Part shown: positions 8,655 through 18,082 of the stretch, one piece after another
Layout of the letters: every line of letters begins with the position of its first letter
Position numbering within the stretch: the first letter of the stretch is position 1
Source: Lachnoclostridium sp.
GTDB taxonomy: Bacteria; Bacillota; Clostridia; Lachnospirales; Lachnospiraceae
NCBI GenBank assembly: GCA_021770065.1
Contig: JAETRR010000009.1
Location: 1-64,000, forward strand
Length of the DNA stretch: 64,000 nt
Direction of reading: 5' to 3'
Made by a program: the position numbers and the translations under genes
Notes under the pieces: generated by a model
Seen by the model: the letters and a program-made list of their open reading frames with translations, nothing else
Told to the model about the DNA's origin: nothing
Databases searched by the model: none

Positions 8655-9578
8655 TTAGTTTAAAGTTCCTGCATTCAATATCAAATCAATAATCCGTTCC
8701 AGATCATCTTTGGAATAATATTCTATCTCTATCTTTCCGTTTCCTTTCGGCTTTTGGTTAATAGATACCTTACTTCCTATGACAGATTTCATTTTTTCTT
8801 CCAGATCAGTATAAATGAAATCCTGTACAACCTTCTCTTTTTTCTTTTCCGTTTTCCCTTTCTGTATATCTTTTACTATCTTTTCAACTTCCCGCACACT
8901 GAGTTTTTCATCGAAAACTCTTGCTGCTGTATTTACCTGCAGCTCGGGATCTTCTATTCCCAGCAAAGCTCTTGCATGTCCGGTTGTAAGCATATCATCA
9001 ATAACCATCTGCTGTACTCTCTCATCCAGCTTCAGCAGGCGCATGGAATTAGTTACTGTTGTTCTGCTTTTAGAAACACGTTCTGCCACTTCGTCCTGCT
9101 TTAAATGAAATTCCTCTAAAAGACGCTTATATGCGATTGCTTCCTCAATGGGATTGAGACTTTCTCTTTGAATATTTTCAATCAGAGAAATCTCCACAAC
9201 TTCTATATCTGTGTATTCTTTTACAATGACAGGCACTTCTTTCAGGCCGGCAAGTTTTGCAGCTCTCCATCTTCTCTCGCCAGCTATTATTTCATAAAAT
9301 CCGTTTTTTTCCTGGACAATCAAAGGTTGTATAATACCGAACTGGCGAATGGAGTCTGCCAGTTCCATTAATGAATCCTCTTCAAACTGTTTTCTTGGTT
9401 GTTCTTTGTTTGGCCCGACTTTGGATATTTTCACCTTTAATTCTATAGGTTTTTCTACTATTTTTTCTACTACTTTTTCAACAACCTTTTCTTTTTCCGG
9501 TTGAGTTGTTTTAATTGTTTCTGGAATAAGGCTGTCCAAACCTTTTCCTAATCCGCCTCTTCTTGCCACTTTAACCAT
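8655..9578 (-). CDS. parB: Chromosome partitioning protein ParB (Spo0J)
   Basis: 307 residues. It binds parS and spreads along DNA as a CTP-dependent clamp to organise the origin and load SMC. It opens with RRGGLGKGLDSLIPE, where the RGGLGKGLD stretch contacts ParA. The CTP-binding motif GERRWRAAKLAG is at about residue 100, and the HTH that reads parS follows (KQDEVAERVSKSRTTVTN). A lysine/glutamate/valine-rich repeat segment lies at about 25-50. It overlaps the end of parA by 8 bases. Two matching parS sites are in this window at 10357 and 10915. Confidence 0.95.
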   Translation of the reverse strand: MVKVARRGGLGKGLDSLIPETIKTTQPEKEKVVEKVVEKIVEKPIELKVKISKVGPNKEQPRKQFEEDSLMELADSIRQFGIIQPLIVQEKNGFYEIIAGERRWRAAKLAGLKEVPVIVKEYTDIEVVEISLIENIQRESLNPIEEAIAYKRLLEEFHLKQDEVAERVSKSRTTVTNSMRLLKLDERVQQMVIDDMLTTGHARALLGIEDPELQVNTAARVFDEKLSVREVEKIVKDIQKGKTEKKKEKVVQDFIYTDLEEKMKSVIGSKVSINQKPKGNGKIEIEYYSKDDLERIIDLILNAGTLN

Positions 9579-10338
9579 CCTCCCTGTTTATAACTTCTTC
9601 GGCCAAAGCTCTATAGCTTTCTGCTCCCGCTGATTTTGTATCATATATAGTGATTGGATATCCATGACTGGGAGCCTCAGCCAATCGGACATTTCTTGGA
9701 ATTATAGTGCTGTATACTTTTTGTTTTACATTTGCCCTTACATTTTCTACTACCTGCAAAGAAAGATTTGTTCTGGCATCAAACATAGTAAACACTATTC
9801 CTTCTATATCTAAATATGGATTCAGCCGTTCTCTTACAAGATTAATTGTATGTATCAATTGGCTTAATCCTTCCAGGGCATAGTATTCACACTGAATAGG
9901 AACAAGTACTGTGTCAGCAGTAGTCATCGCATTTATAGTCAACAGATTTAGGGAAGGAGGACAATCTATCAGAATAAAATCATATTTTTCCTTTACTTTA
10001 TCTACTTCCTTCTTAATAATATACTCTTTATTTTGTATACCGATTAATTCTATCTCGGCAGCAGCTAAATCTACATTAGAAGGTATTATATACAGATTTT
10101 CGAACTCAGTAAATTCAATGCAGTCCTGAATCGGCGCCTCTCCAAGAATTAAATCATATATTGTATATTCCAGCTGTTCTTTTTCTAAACCTACGCCACT
10201 TGTAGCATTTCCCTGCGGATCAATATCTATCAATAATACCTGTTTATCTTTTTCAGCCAATGCTGCGGCTAAATTAATTGCAGTTGTTGTTTTCCCTACA
10301 CCACCCTTTTGATTAGCAATTGCTATTACTCTTCCCAT
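9571..10338 (-). CDS. parA: Chromosome partitioning ATPase ParA (Soj)
   Basis: 255 residues. Deviant Walker A KGGVGKTTT at residues 10-18, Walker A' LLIDIDPQGNATSG at about 35-48, and Walker B ILIDCPPSL near 122. In Bacillus the homologue Soj works with ParB and also controls DnaA activity. It is the first gene of the parA-parB-DUF4446-serS run. A parS site lies 19 bases upstream of its start, so ParB probably autoregulates the operon (inference). Confidence 0.95.
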   Translation of the reverse strand: MGRVIAIANQKGGVGKTTTAINLAAALAEKDKQVLLIDIDPQGNATSGVGLEKEQLEYTIYDLILGEAPIQDCIEFTEFENLYIIPSNVDLAAAEIELIGIQNKEYIIKKEVDKVKEKYDFILIDCPPSLNLLTINAMTTADTVLVPIQCEYYALEGLSQLIHTINLVRERLNPYLDIEGIVFTMFDARTNLSLQVVENVRANVKQKVYSTIIPRNVRLAEAPSHGYPITIYDTKSAGAESYRALAEEVINREDG

Positions 10339-10356
10339 AAGTATTTTCCTTTCTTA

Positions 10357-10372
10357 TGTTTCACGTGAAACA
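10357..10372. promoter_or_regulatory. parS site 1
   Basis: An exact 16-base palindrome TGTTTCACGTGAAACA, identical to the Bacillus parS consensus, in the 5' leader of parA. Confidence 0.9.
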
Positions 10373-10393
10373 TTCTGTATCTTTCATTCAATT

Positions 10394-10421
10394 ATTATAG
10401 CATATATTCTTTTAAAGTAAA
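10394..10421 (-). promoter_or_regulatory. Probable parA operon promoter
   Basis: On the minus strand TTTACT and TATAAT are separated by 16 bases, placing the start of transcription just upstream of parS site 1, which would therefore lie in the early transcribed region. Confidence 0.55.
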
Positions 10422-10606
10422 CTACTTATTACTCTCAGTACATAAAAAAACATACGGATTTATCGCAGATTTATGATTTTATTGCGTCATATTTCAACTT
10501 CATAATACCGAATTTTAAAATCTGGATAGACAGTGAAATGTGAAATAGTCAAATATCTCCACAAGCAGGCAGGCAATGCATCAATCTTATAACACAGCAA
10601 AACTAA

Positions 10607-10831
10607 CTATGAGGTAATTCGCGTTTCACAGCAATATCCTTTAAAACAGGACAGACTCTTGTTAAATTTCCACACAGGTGCTGCCATCTCGTTGTTCGCA
10701 AGAGCTAAAATATTTCCATCAAGCTGTGAAACATTATCTTTGTAACAATGACTGAATAAAAACTCTGACACAAAGCAAGCCCATTCCGAAAAGAGAAAGT
10801 AGACTGGATCATTGTTCGCAGAATAAAAATA
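10607..10831 (-). other. Stop-free protein-like stretch, no start codon
   Basis: The 560-base gap between parA and rsmG contains no complete gene. One minus-strand frame stays open for 74 codons (stop at 10607-10609) and reads like protein (VYFLFSEWACFVSEF, QLDGNILALANNEM), but no start with a ribosome site is visible. In Bacillus the parB paralogue noc occupies this position; I see no Noc signature. It is either a gene remnant or a structured or repeated non-coding element. Confidence 0.3.
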
Positions 10832-10904
10832 TTACTAATCAGCCTATACATAATAAAATGTATGTTGCTGAAAGACGATATTTAAAGCATTCACTCTCAA
10901 TGCA

Positions 10905-10940
10905 TTAGAAGTAATGTTTCACGTGAAACATTACTTCTAA
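10905..10940. promoter_or_regulatory. parS site 2 inside a perfect 36-base palindrome
   Basis: The 16-base parS (10915-10930, TGTTTCACGTGAAACA) is extended on both sides by ten more complementary bases, TTAGAAGTAA and its complement, giving an uninterrupted 36-base palindrome. It overlaps the last codons and stop of rsmG (stop at 10937-10939). It may also act as a 3' hairpin for the rsmG transcript, although no T-run follows. Confidence 0.9.
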
Positions 10941-11650
10941 GAAATAGGTTCCTTTGTAGGCATTCCCGACTTTCGTGGAAACCTTTTTGGCGTTTCTTTT
11001 ATTTTTCTGATTTGCAAAATACAACGGGAAATATCCGTATCCGGAAGCTTTACTTCTATCTTATTTTCCAATTTTCCACCCAAAATATAAATTGCTTTTT
11101 TTGCCGCTTCCAATTCTTCTTGTATATTACCGGATTTGTATGCAGCAAAAAAACCTCCTTTTTTTACAAAAGGGATACAATATTCTGCCAATGAAGATAG
11201 GTTTGCGACAGCCCTAGAAACACAAATATCTGATTGCTCCCGATAAGATTCATTTCTTGCAAAATCCTCCGCCCGGCCATGTACGGCATTTATATCATTC
11301 AATCCAAGCTCCCGAATAACTTCATTCAAAAATTGCACACGTTTATTTAGGGAATCTAACAAAACCATCTTTAAATCGGGATAAACGATTTTTAATGGAA
11401 TCCCGGGAAACCCCGCCCCCGTCCCAATATCAATCAATTTTCCTTTCGGTTCCGTCACTTTACATATCATTAAACTATCAATAAAATGTTTGGAAACCAC
11501 ATCACAGAATTCTGTAATAGCAGTTAAATTCATAACTTTATTTTTTTCCATTAAAAGCTCATAATAACGGACAAACTGATTTATTTGTTTATCTGTTAAT
11601 GTAATATTAAGCTTTTGAAAAGCCTTTTCGATTTCTCTGTATTCATTCAT
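10937..11650 (-). CDS. rsmG: 16S rRNA (guanine527-N7)-methyltransferase
   Basis: Methylates G527 of 16S rRNA using SAM. 237 residues. SAM-binding motif LIDIGTGAGFPGIPLKI at about 68-84, and acidic loop VLLDSLNKRVQFLNEV. ISRAVA-type motif present as CVSRAVANLS. It is the last gene of the mnmE-mnmG-rsmG run, only 4 bases after mnmG. A basic tail (KRFPRKSGMPTKEP) is typical. Its 3' end overlaps the palindromic parS site. Confidence 0.95.
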   Translation of the reverse strand: MNEYREIEKAFQKLNITLTDKQINQFVRYYELLMEKNKVMNLTAITEFCDVVSKHFIDSLMICKVTEPKGKLIDIGTGAGFPGIPLKIVYPDLKMVLLDSLNKRVQFLNEVIRELGLNDINAVHGRAEDFARNESYREQSDICVSRAVANLSSLAEYCIPFVKKGGFFAAYKSGNIQEELEAAKKAIYILGGKLENKIEVKLPDTDISRCILQIRKIKETPKRFPRKSGMPTKEPIS

Positions 11651-11654
11651 TCTT

Positions 11655-13577
11655 CTATTCCCGCTTTAATTCTGCACATTCTACGCTGCGTCGTCTCTTC
11701 TGCTGTTCCAAATAAACCAAAAGCACTGAAATATCTGCCGGAGATACGCCGGAGATACGTGATGCCTGACCAATAGAAAGCGGCCGGTATCTCTCCAGCT
11801 TCTGCCTGGCCTCTGTCCGAAGACTTGGAACATTATCATAAGAAAAATCTTTCGGAATACTTTTCTTTTCCATTTTCTTAAACTGTTCAACCTGTTTTAA
11901 TTGACGCTTAATATACCCGTCATATTTGATATTAATATTTACCTGTTCTGCCACACCTCTGGCAAGTTCGGGGCGGTCTGTATCCAGAGGAGCCAAAAGC
12001 TCATAATTAAGTTCCGGACGACGGATTAATTCCGCAAGTGTTGTACCGGAAGTAAGAGGCGTACTCTCCGCATTTTTCAACAATTCCTGTACTCTTTCCC
12101 CTGTACCTATATTAACATGTTCAACCCTCTCAATTTCTTTTTTAATCTGCTCTTTCTTCTCCAAGAGAGACTGATATCTTTCTTCCGAAATAAGACCTGC
12201 CTTATATCCGATAGCCGTAAGGCGCAGATCCGCATTATCCTGCCGCAGCAAAAGACGGTATTCTGCACGGGATGTCATCATCCGATATGGTTCGTGGTTT
12301 TCTTTTGTGACTAAATCATCTATCAGTACACCAATATAAGCCTGCGAGCGATCTAAAATAATCTGCTCCTTTCCCAATATTTTCATAGAAGCATTAATTC
12401 CAGCCAAAAGTCCCTGAGCGGCCGCTTCCTCATAACCAGAGCTTCCGTTAAACTGTCCTCCGCTAAATAACCCGGAAATATTCCGAAACTCCAGGGTAGG
12501 CAGGAGCTGCCTGGGATCAATACAGTCATATTCAATTGCATAAGCATTTCTGACAATTTTCACATGCTCAAGACCTGCCACAGAAGAATACATAGCATGC
12601 TGAACATCCTCCGGGAGTGAACTGGACATTCCCCCTACATACATTTCATTGGTATAAAGACCTTCCGGTTCAATAAACACCTGATGCCGGTTCTTATCTG
12701 CAAATTTTACAACCTTATCTTCAATAGAAGGACAATAGCGAGGCCCCGTCCCTTCTATAATACCGGAATACAAAGGAGAACGATCCAGGTTTCCGCGTAT
12801 AATTTCATGTGTTTTTTCATTCGTATAAGTCAGCCAGCAGGAAGCCTGTTCTTTTTGGATATCCTCCGGATCTGTAGTAAAGGAAAAAGGAATTACCTTT
12901 TCATCTCCAAACTGCTCTTCCATCTTACTGAAATCAATAGATCTCTTATCAATACGGGCGGGAGTTCCTGTCTTAAAGCGATACATCTCTATTCCCAAAG
13001 CTTTCAGAGAATCTGTCAGATAGTTCGCCGCCTGCAGTCCATTAGGCCCCGTATTACTGCTTACATCCCCATAAATACATCGTGCTTTTAAGTAAGTTCC
13101 TGTACAAAGAATCACGGCCTCTGCCTCATAAACAGCTCCGGAATATGTCTTAAGCCCGACTATTTTCTGCCCGTCAGTCAGTATGTCTGTTACTTCTGCC
13201 TGAACAATAGAAAGATTTTCTGTATTCTCCAGAACCATACGCATACTGCGGCTGTACTCTGCCTTATCTGCCTGTGCCCGAAGTGAATGTACCGCAGGCC
13301 CCTTTGAAACATTTAACATCTTTGACTGGATAAAGGTCCTGTCTATATTTTTTCCCATTTCACCCCCAAGAGCATCGATTTCACGGACAAGATGCCCTTT
13401 GGAGGTACCACCGATATTTGGATTACAGGGCATAAGTGCAATGCTGTCTATACTCACTGTAAAGACAATCGTCTTTAACCCCAGCCTGGCACACGCCAGC
13501 GCCGCCTCACAGCCCGCATGCCCGGCTCCTACTACTGCAGCCTGACATTTATCTTTATATACAGATTTAGAATTCAT
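11655..13577 (-). CDS. mnmG: tRNA uridine-34 carboxymethylaminomethyl enzyme MnmG
   Basis: FAD/NAD-dependent partner of MnmE that installs the (carboxymethyl)aminomethyl group on U34 of tRNAs. 640 residues. FAD-binding [12 protein letters not shown] at about 17-28, and the catalytic-loop cysteine region [16 protein letters not shown] at about 49-64. A second cysteine region CTGTYL follows. The C-terminal helical domain includes [18 protein letters not shown]. It follows mnmE with an 18-base gap. Confidence 0.95.
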   Translation of the reverse strand: MNSKSVYKDKCQAAVVGAGHAGCEAALACARLGLKTIVFTVSIDSIALMPCNPNIGGTSKGHLVREIDALGGEMGKNIDRTFIQSKMLNVSKGPAVHSLRAQADKAEYSRSMRMVLENTENLSIVQAEVTDILTDGQKIVGLKTYSGAVYEAEAVILCTGTYLKARCIYGDVSSNTGPNGLQAANYLTDSLKALGIEMYRFKTGTPARIDKRSIDFSKMEEQFGDEKVIPFSFTTDPEDIQKEQASCWLTYTNEKTHEIIRGNLDRSPLYSGIIEGTGPRYCPSIEDKVVKFADKNRHQVFIEPEGLYTNEMYVGGMSSSLPEDVQHAMYSSVAGLEHVKIVRNAYAIEYDCIDPRQLLPTLEFRNISGLFSGGQFNGSSGYEEAAAQGLLAGINASMKILGKEQIILDRSQAYIGVLIDDLVTKENHEPYRMMTSRAEYRLLLRQDNADLRLTAIGYKAGLISEERYQSLLEKKEQIKKEIERVEHVNIGTGERVQELLKNAESTPLTSGTTLAELIRRPELNYELLAPLDTDRPELARGVAEQVNINIKYDGYIKRQLKQVEQFKKMEKKSIPKDFSYDNVPSLRTEARQKLERYRPLSIGQASRISGVSPADISVLLVYLEQQKRRRSVECAELKRE

Positions 13578-13595
13578 CCTGTTTTCCTCAATCTA

Positions 13596-14972
13596 TTATT
13601 TTCCCATACAAAATTTTCCAAATATTTCCTGTATCAAATCTTCGCCTGCTTCTTCTCCAAGAATAGTTCCGAGTGAAGTATAAGCATCCATTAAATCAAT
13701 GGTATAAAAATCTTCCGGCATTCCGGCTTCAATACTGTTCCAAACCATGTGAAGGCTTTTCTCTGCCTCTTCCAGAGCATTTTTATGCCGGATATTTGTA
13801 ATCATAAGATCTTCACGAAAAGAGATATTTCCCTGAAAAAATAATTCCTGGATCTTTTCTTCTAACTCCTTTAAGCCATAGCCTTCCTTCACAGATATGG
13901 AAATAACGGGATGTTCCGTTTTTTTCCGAATCATATCCTCTGTCACTACGGAAGCAAGATCCGATTTATTTAATAAAACAATTGCCTTTTTATCTTTTAA
14001 AAGGTCAAGAATTTCTTCATCGCTTTCATCCAGATTACGGGAACTGTCTGCAACATAAAGAATCAAATCTGCTGCCTGTGCCCGCTCCTTTGCTTTTTCT
14101 ACGCCAATCTGTTCTACCACATCCCGGGTTTTGCGGATTCCCGCCGTATCAAAAAGATTAAGATTCAATCCGTTTAAATAAAGCTGCTCCTCTAAAACAT
14201 CCCGGGTAGTTCCTGCAATATCTGTTACAATAGCACGCTCTTCCCCAAGTAAAACATTTAAAAGCGAAGATTTACCTGCATTCGGTTTTCCTAAAATAAC
14301 AGTCTTAATTCCTTCTCTTACAATTCTTCCATTATCAAAAGTATTAAGAAGCGCTGTAATCTCAATCATAAGCTTTTTAAGAATCCCAGAAAGCCTGTCT
14401 GCATATCCATTGAGGCTTATATGTTCCGGATCATCCAGAGCCGATTCCAGAAAAGCTGTCTCATATAAAATCTGATTTCGAAAATCCTTTATTTTTTCAC
14501 TGACTGATCCCTTTAACTGGGACACGGAACATTCCAGGGCAGACTGGTTCTCTGCCTGAATCAGATCCATCACAGCCTCTGCCTGGGAAAGATCAATTCT
14601 TCCACCGAGAAAAGCACGCTTTGTAAATTCACCCGGCTCTGCAAGACGTGCTCCGTTTTTTATCACTGTTTCGAGGATTCTTCTTAAAACAAAGAGGCCT
14701 CCATGACAATCAATTTCCACTGTATCCTCTGTGGTATAACTGTGAGGACCCTTCATCAGAAGAACGATAACTTCATCCAGCAGCTCATCTCCATCATATA
14801 TATTTCCGTAATGAACCGTATAAGAAGGCTGATCTGAAATCCTTTTTTCCGGGTTTTTTGAATGAAAAATCTGCTCTGTAATTGAAAAAGACTCTTCTCC
14901 GCTGATACGTATAATTCCGATTCCGCCGCTCGACATAGCTGTTGATATAGCGGCAATGGTATCATGATTCAT
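13596..14972 (-). CDS. mnmE: tRNA modification GTPase MnmE
   Basis: 458 residues. N-terminal tetrahydrofolate-binding domain, helical domain with an inserted G domain: G1 LGKPNAGKSSLLN, G2/G3 AGTTRD and FDTAGIR, G4 LNKSDLA. The C-terminal CMGK is the catalytic C-x-G-K end. The start at 14972 (MNHDTIAAISTAMSSGGIGI) is right for the family and has AAAGGAG upstream. A longer frame to 15125 runs only through the intergenic hairpin and should not be used. Works with MnmG. Confidence 0.95.
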   Translation of the reverse strand: MNHDTIAAISTAMSSGGIGIIRISGEESFSITEQIFHSKNPEKRISDQPSYTVHYGNIYDGDELLDEVIVLLMKGPHSYTTEDTVEIDCHGGLFVLRRILETVIKNGARLAEPGEFTKRAFLGGRIDLSQAEAVMDLIQAENQSALECSVSQLKGSVSEKIKDFRNQILYETAFLESALDDPEHISLNGYADRLSGILKKLMIEITALLNTFDNGRIVREGIKTVILGKPNAGKSSLLNVLLGEERAIVTDIAGTTRDVLEEQLYLNGLNLNLFDTAGIRKTRDVVEQIGVEKAKERAQAADLILYVADSSRNLDESDEEILDLLKDKKAIVLLNKSDLASVVTEDMIRKKTEHPVISISVKEGYGLKELEEKIQELFFQGNISFREDLMITNIRHKNALEEAEKSLHMVWNSIEAGMPEDFYTIDLMDAYTSLGTILGEEAGEDLIQEIFGKFCMGK

Positions 14973-15002
14973 AAAGAAGCTCCTTTCCTTTTCATTGACA
15001 AA

Positions 15003-15105
15003 GGGACTGCCGCAAAATAAATTATCAGTCATTTCCAAATCCTGTGCGCGGACAGCCGGACACTGGATATTGAAAAAGTCTGCTGTCTTATTTTGCAACA
15101 GCCCC
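15003..15105. repeat. Long-stem hairpin repeat between jag and mnmE
   Basis: GGGACTGCCGCAAAATAA (15003-15020) pairs with TTATTTTGCAACAGCCCC (15088-15105), 18 bases with G-U pairs and a 67-base loop. Its minus-strand left arm and the following T-rich segment resemble the elements at 42888 and 51831, so it belongs to a dispersed family. It may weaken transcription between jag and mnmE. Confidence 0.6.
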
Positions 15106-15130
15106 TCTATACTCTGCAATCTCACACAAT

Positions 15131-16042
15131 TTATCTGGATCTCTGTCCGCGGGAATTGCGGTTATAACGATTCCGGTTCTTTCCTCCATTATTATAATGA
15201 TCCAGACGCACCCCTTCTCTCAAGGTTACAACCACACGGCGGTATGGTTCTTCCCCCTCACTGTGGGTACATACAAACTTATCATTTTGTAAAGCTGAAT
15301 GAATCACACGGCGCTCATACGGGTTCATAGGCTCCAAGGAAACAGGCTTTCTCGTTCTCTTCACTTTATGTGAAATATTTTTTGCCAGATTCTCCAGAGT
15401 AGCTCTTCTTCTTTCCCGATAATTTTCCGTATCAACCTTCACGCGGATATATTCTTCACTCTTTTTATTCGCAACAAGACTCGTCAGATATTGAAGAGAA
15501 TCTAAGGTCTGCCCGCGTTTTCCGATGAGCACGCCCATATCTTCCCCTTCCAGATCCACTGTAATCTCCCGATCCTGGGGGCGGGCAGTTACGGTTACCT
15601 GAACCTTCATTTCCATAGCTGCAAACACTTTGTCGAGAAATTCCTGTACAGGGGCAGTATCAATTACGATCGGCTTTTTCTCTGTTTTCTCTTCTTTCTC
15701 CGGTTTTTCTTCCTTTGCTTCCGGTTCTTTTTTTACTTCCTTTTTAACTTCTTTCTCAGGTTCTTTTTCAGCTTCTGAAAATACCGGCTTTTCCACAGCC
15801 TTTTCATTCACCTTTTCCATTATCTTCTCTACTTCTTTTTCTGCCTTCTTAGATACCTGAACCTCTTCCTCAGTCTGAACATGCGCTTTTATTACAGCTT
15901 TTTTACTTCCGATCCCAAGAAATCCGGCACTTCCCTGAGAAATAACTTCATATGCAATCTTATCCCGTGTAGTGCCAAATTTAATCGCAGCTTCTAAAAT
16001 AGCGTCATCAACTGTTTTTGCCGAAACTTCAATATATTCCAT
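15131..16042 (-). CDS. jag: Jag/KhpB RNA-binding protein (SpoIIIJ-associated)
   Basis: 303 residues. N-terminal Jag_N domain (MEYIEVSAKTVDDAILEA, with the FLGIGSKKAVI loop). A low-complexity lysine/glutamate linker spans about 75-125. Next comes a KH domain (GVLIGKRGQTLDSLQYLTSL; GKRGQT is the nucleic-acid loop) and an R3H domain (MNPYERRVIHSALQ). The C-terminal tail is basic and asparagine-rich. Known relatives pair with KhpA and influence cell division and envelope synthesis. It lies 17 bases after yidC, the conserved pairing. Confidence 0.93.
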   Translation of the reverse strand: MEYIEVSAKTVDDAILEAAIKFGTTRDKIAYEVISQGSAGFLGIGSKKAVIKAHVQTEEEVQVSKKAEKEVEKIMEKVNEKAVEKPVFSEAEKEPEKEVKKEVKKEPEAKEEKPEKEEKTEKKPIVIDTAPVQEFLDKVFAAMEMKVQVTVTARPQDREITVDLEGEDMGVLIGKRGQTLDSLQYLTSLVANKKSEEYIRVKVDTENYRERRRATLENLAKNISHKVKRTRKPVSLEPMNPYERRVIHSALQNDKFVCTHSEGEEPYRRVVVTLREGVRLDHYNNGGKNRNRYNRNSRGQRSR

Positions 16043-16059
16043 AGTGAACCCCTCACTTT

Positions 16060-17331
16060 TTATTTATTTTTGCCCTTACCGTTCTTTTCATTATACTGTT
16101 CTACCATTCTTGCCTTGGCAGCCAGGCTTCCCGGTTTGGCTGCTCCCTTATTGTAATATGCAGTAGAATCCTGAATTGCTTTCTGGCGCTCCTCTGAAGT
16201 AATCTCTCTTTTCGCTGTCTCCACATTACGGGTACTTGTCCTGGCTACATTGTTGAGCCGTTCCGGAGGAAGTCCGTTTTTCTCCCTTTTCCGATTATAA
16301 GCTTCTATATTCTTTTTAATTTCCTCATCAATATCCATCTTACTCAGATGCTTATTGATTATCAGCTGCTGAATGGTACGGACCACGGCACTCATAATCC
16401 AGTAGATACCTACACCGACGGGAAGGATGGCACAGAAATATACGGACATCAGAGGCATAAAGTTATTCATCATCTTCATGGACTGCATCATCTCATTATT
16501 ATCACCGTCCGCAGAGGCAGCTGCCTGGGGCATCAGCTTCAGACTGAACCACTGGCTTAAGCCTGCCAGAACCGGAATGAGAAGTGCAATCACAATCCAC
16601 AGATAATTTCCTTCCGCAAAGCTTTCCTTGATTGTATACCAGGGTGAATTTACAATATTCAGTCCCAGAAAATTATTATAACCGCTTAAAGTGTGCTGTG
16701 TACTCTCCACCACGCTGCTCAGGCTTGGAAATTCTGCAGCAATGCTTTCCCACTCCGCGGTAGTTGCCTTATTCAGCACATCAATAATCGTATTCTCCAA
16801 AGCAAAATCGCGCTTCTGAAAGGACGCGGCGCTTTTCAGCCCCTGTATAAATGCGCTTCCGCCGGAAGTACTCAGCAGATTAGTCACCAGTGGGTAATAA
16901 GCCATCTTAATCTTATCGATATAAGCGGGAATCGCATACACCACTGCATACACCGCAAGCAGAACAGGAAGCTGAATAAGCATAGGAAGACAGGTTCCCG
17001 TAGGCGAGGTGCCGTACTTCGCATAGACGGCCTTTGTCTCATCCTGCATCTTCAGCATAGATGCCTGATCCTGCTTTCCTTTATACTTTTTCTGAATCGC
17101 CTGAATCTCCGGGTTCATCCGCATAGACATTCTGGAAAACTTCTGCTGCTTATACGTCAGCGGAATCATAAGCATATATACAATGATCGTAAATAAAATA
17201 ATAGCAAAACCTACATTGGCAATCCCGATTGAATCCAGAAGATTAAAAATCTGATTAATAATCCAGCCTAATAGTTTTGCAATATCTCCCAGAATAAACC
17301 TGGAATCCTGTGTTAAAAACAAACTTGTCAA
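16060..17331 (-). CDS. yidC: Membrane protein insertase YidC/Oxa1
   Basis: 423 residues. Inserts proteins into the membrane with or without Sec. The first helix is near residues 20-55 (GFAIILFTIIVYMLMIPLTYKQQ), where the Gram-positive conserved region begins. The cytoplasmic hairpin loop MRMNPEIQAIQKKYKGK follows, then GTSPTGTCLPMLIQLPVLLAVYAVVY, a long extracytoplasmic segment (about 150-240) and two final helices. The C-terminal tail is strongly basic, suited to ribosome contact. No lipoprotein signal peptide is seen, unlike Bacillus SpoIIIJ. Long insert relative to Bacillus is common in clostridia. Confidence 0.93.
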   Translation of the reverse strand: MTSLFLTQDSRFILGDIAKLLGWIINQIFNLLDSIGIANVGFAIILFTIIVYMLMIPLTYKQQKFSRMSMRMNPEIQAIQKKYKGKQDQASMLKMQDETKAVYAKYGTSPTGTCLPMLIQLPVLLAVYAVVYAIPAYIDKIKMAYYPLVTNLLSTSGGSAFIQGLKSAASFQKRDFALENTIIDVLNKATTAEWESIAAEFPSLSSVVESTQHTLSGYNNFLGLNIVNSPWYTIKESFAEGNYLWIVIALLIPVLAGLSQWFSLKLMPQAAASADGDNNEMMQSMKMMNNFMPLMSVYFCAILPVGVGIYWIMSAVVRTIQQLIINKHLSKMDIDEEIKKNIEAYNRKREKNGLPPERLNNVARTSTRNVETAKREITSEERQKAIQDSTAYYNKGAAKPGSLAAKARMVEQYNEKNGKGKNK

Positions 17332-17404
17332 TGGAAAAATCCTCCTTTAGCTTTTACCCCATGGATATCCTTTTCCTCAAAAATTTCTGCGGATAAAGGA
17401 ATCC

Positions 17405-17614
17405 TTATGGTACCGGATCATATCCTCCCTTAGAAAACGGATTACATCGTAAAATCCTCCATGCAGCCAGGATACTTCCTTTTATGGCTCCATATTTCTG
17501 AATGGCCTCCAGACCATACTGGGAACAGCTTGGAATGTAAGGACATCTGGTACTTTTCATCGGCGATAGATATTTCTGATAAAATTGAATCAATCTGATC
17601 AATATGATTTTCAT
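17405..17614 (-). CDS. yidD: Membrane protein insertion efficiency factor YidD
   Basis: 69 residues, short amphipathic helix at the start ([18 protein letters not shown]) and the family core [19 protein letters not shown] stretch, here [21 protein letters not shown], with the two conserved cysteines, then [17 protein letters not shown] at the end. Overlaps rnpA by 4 bases and precedes yidC, the standard order. Confidence 0.93.
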   Translation of the reverse strand: MKIILIRLIQFYQKYLSPMKSTRCPYIPSCSQYGLEAIQKYGAIKGSILAAWRILRCNPFSKGGYDPVP

Positions 17615-17958
17615 TCTTTTTTTATAACTCCCTGAAGCTTTCCCAAGTGAAGCAAAGCGCTGCGGATCTCCTCAAAGCTCCTTCCCTTTGCATTTACTCT
17701 TGCGATGACTACCATATCCAAACCACTATTGAACATGTCTTCCTGTAGCCGGTAACTCTCACGAATCAGCCTTGTTATCCTGTGTCTCACCACGCTGTTG
17801 CCCACTTTCTTACTGACGGATATGCCAAGGCGGTTCTTTGCAAGACCGTTTTTCCTCACATAGAGAACCAGATAACGGTTTGCACAGGATTTTCCTTCCT
17901 TATATATAAGCTGAAAATCCCGGTTCTTTTTCAACGATTCCGAATGAGGATACTTCAT
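17611..17958 (-). CDS. rnpA: Ribonuclease P protein component
   Basis: 115 residues. Protein subunit that helps the RNase P RNA cleave 5' leaders of tRNA precursors. The basic signature runs [20 protein letters not shown] (the RNR-like motif), preceded by RLGISVSKK. Sits downstream of rpmH and overlaps yidD by 4 bases. Confidence 0.95.
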   Translation of the reverse strand: MKYPHSESLKKNRDFQLIYKEGKSCANRYLVLYVRKNGLAKNRLGISVSKKVGNSVVRHRITRLIRESYRLQEDMFNSGLDMVVIARVNAKGRSFEEIRSALLHLGKLQGVIKKE

Positions 17959-17994
17959 ACTTCCTCCGAGTTAAGGAATTAAGAAAATACCTTT

Positions 17995-18064
17995 ATGCGC
18001 AAGCTAAGGAAACACCTTAACAGGTATACCTCTATGCGCAAAAAGCATGCGCAAGCTAAGGAAA
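17995..18064. repeat. Short direct repeat between rpmH and rnpA
   Basis: ATGCGCAAGCTAAGGAAA occurs at 17995-18012 and again, exactly, at 18047-18064. A third partial copy (TATGCGCAA) lies between, near 18033. The unit fills most of the 124-base rpmH-rnpA spacer. Confidence 0.7.
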
Positions 18065-18082
18065 AAGGCCACATAATGCGGC

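Noticed and set aside
14973..15125. N-terminal extension of mnmE by 51 residues
   Set aside because: It reads through the intergenic hairpin; the family start at 14972 has a good ribosome site.
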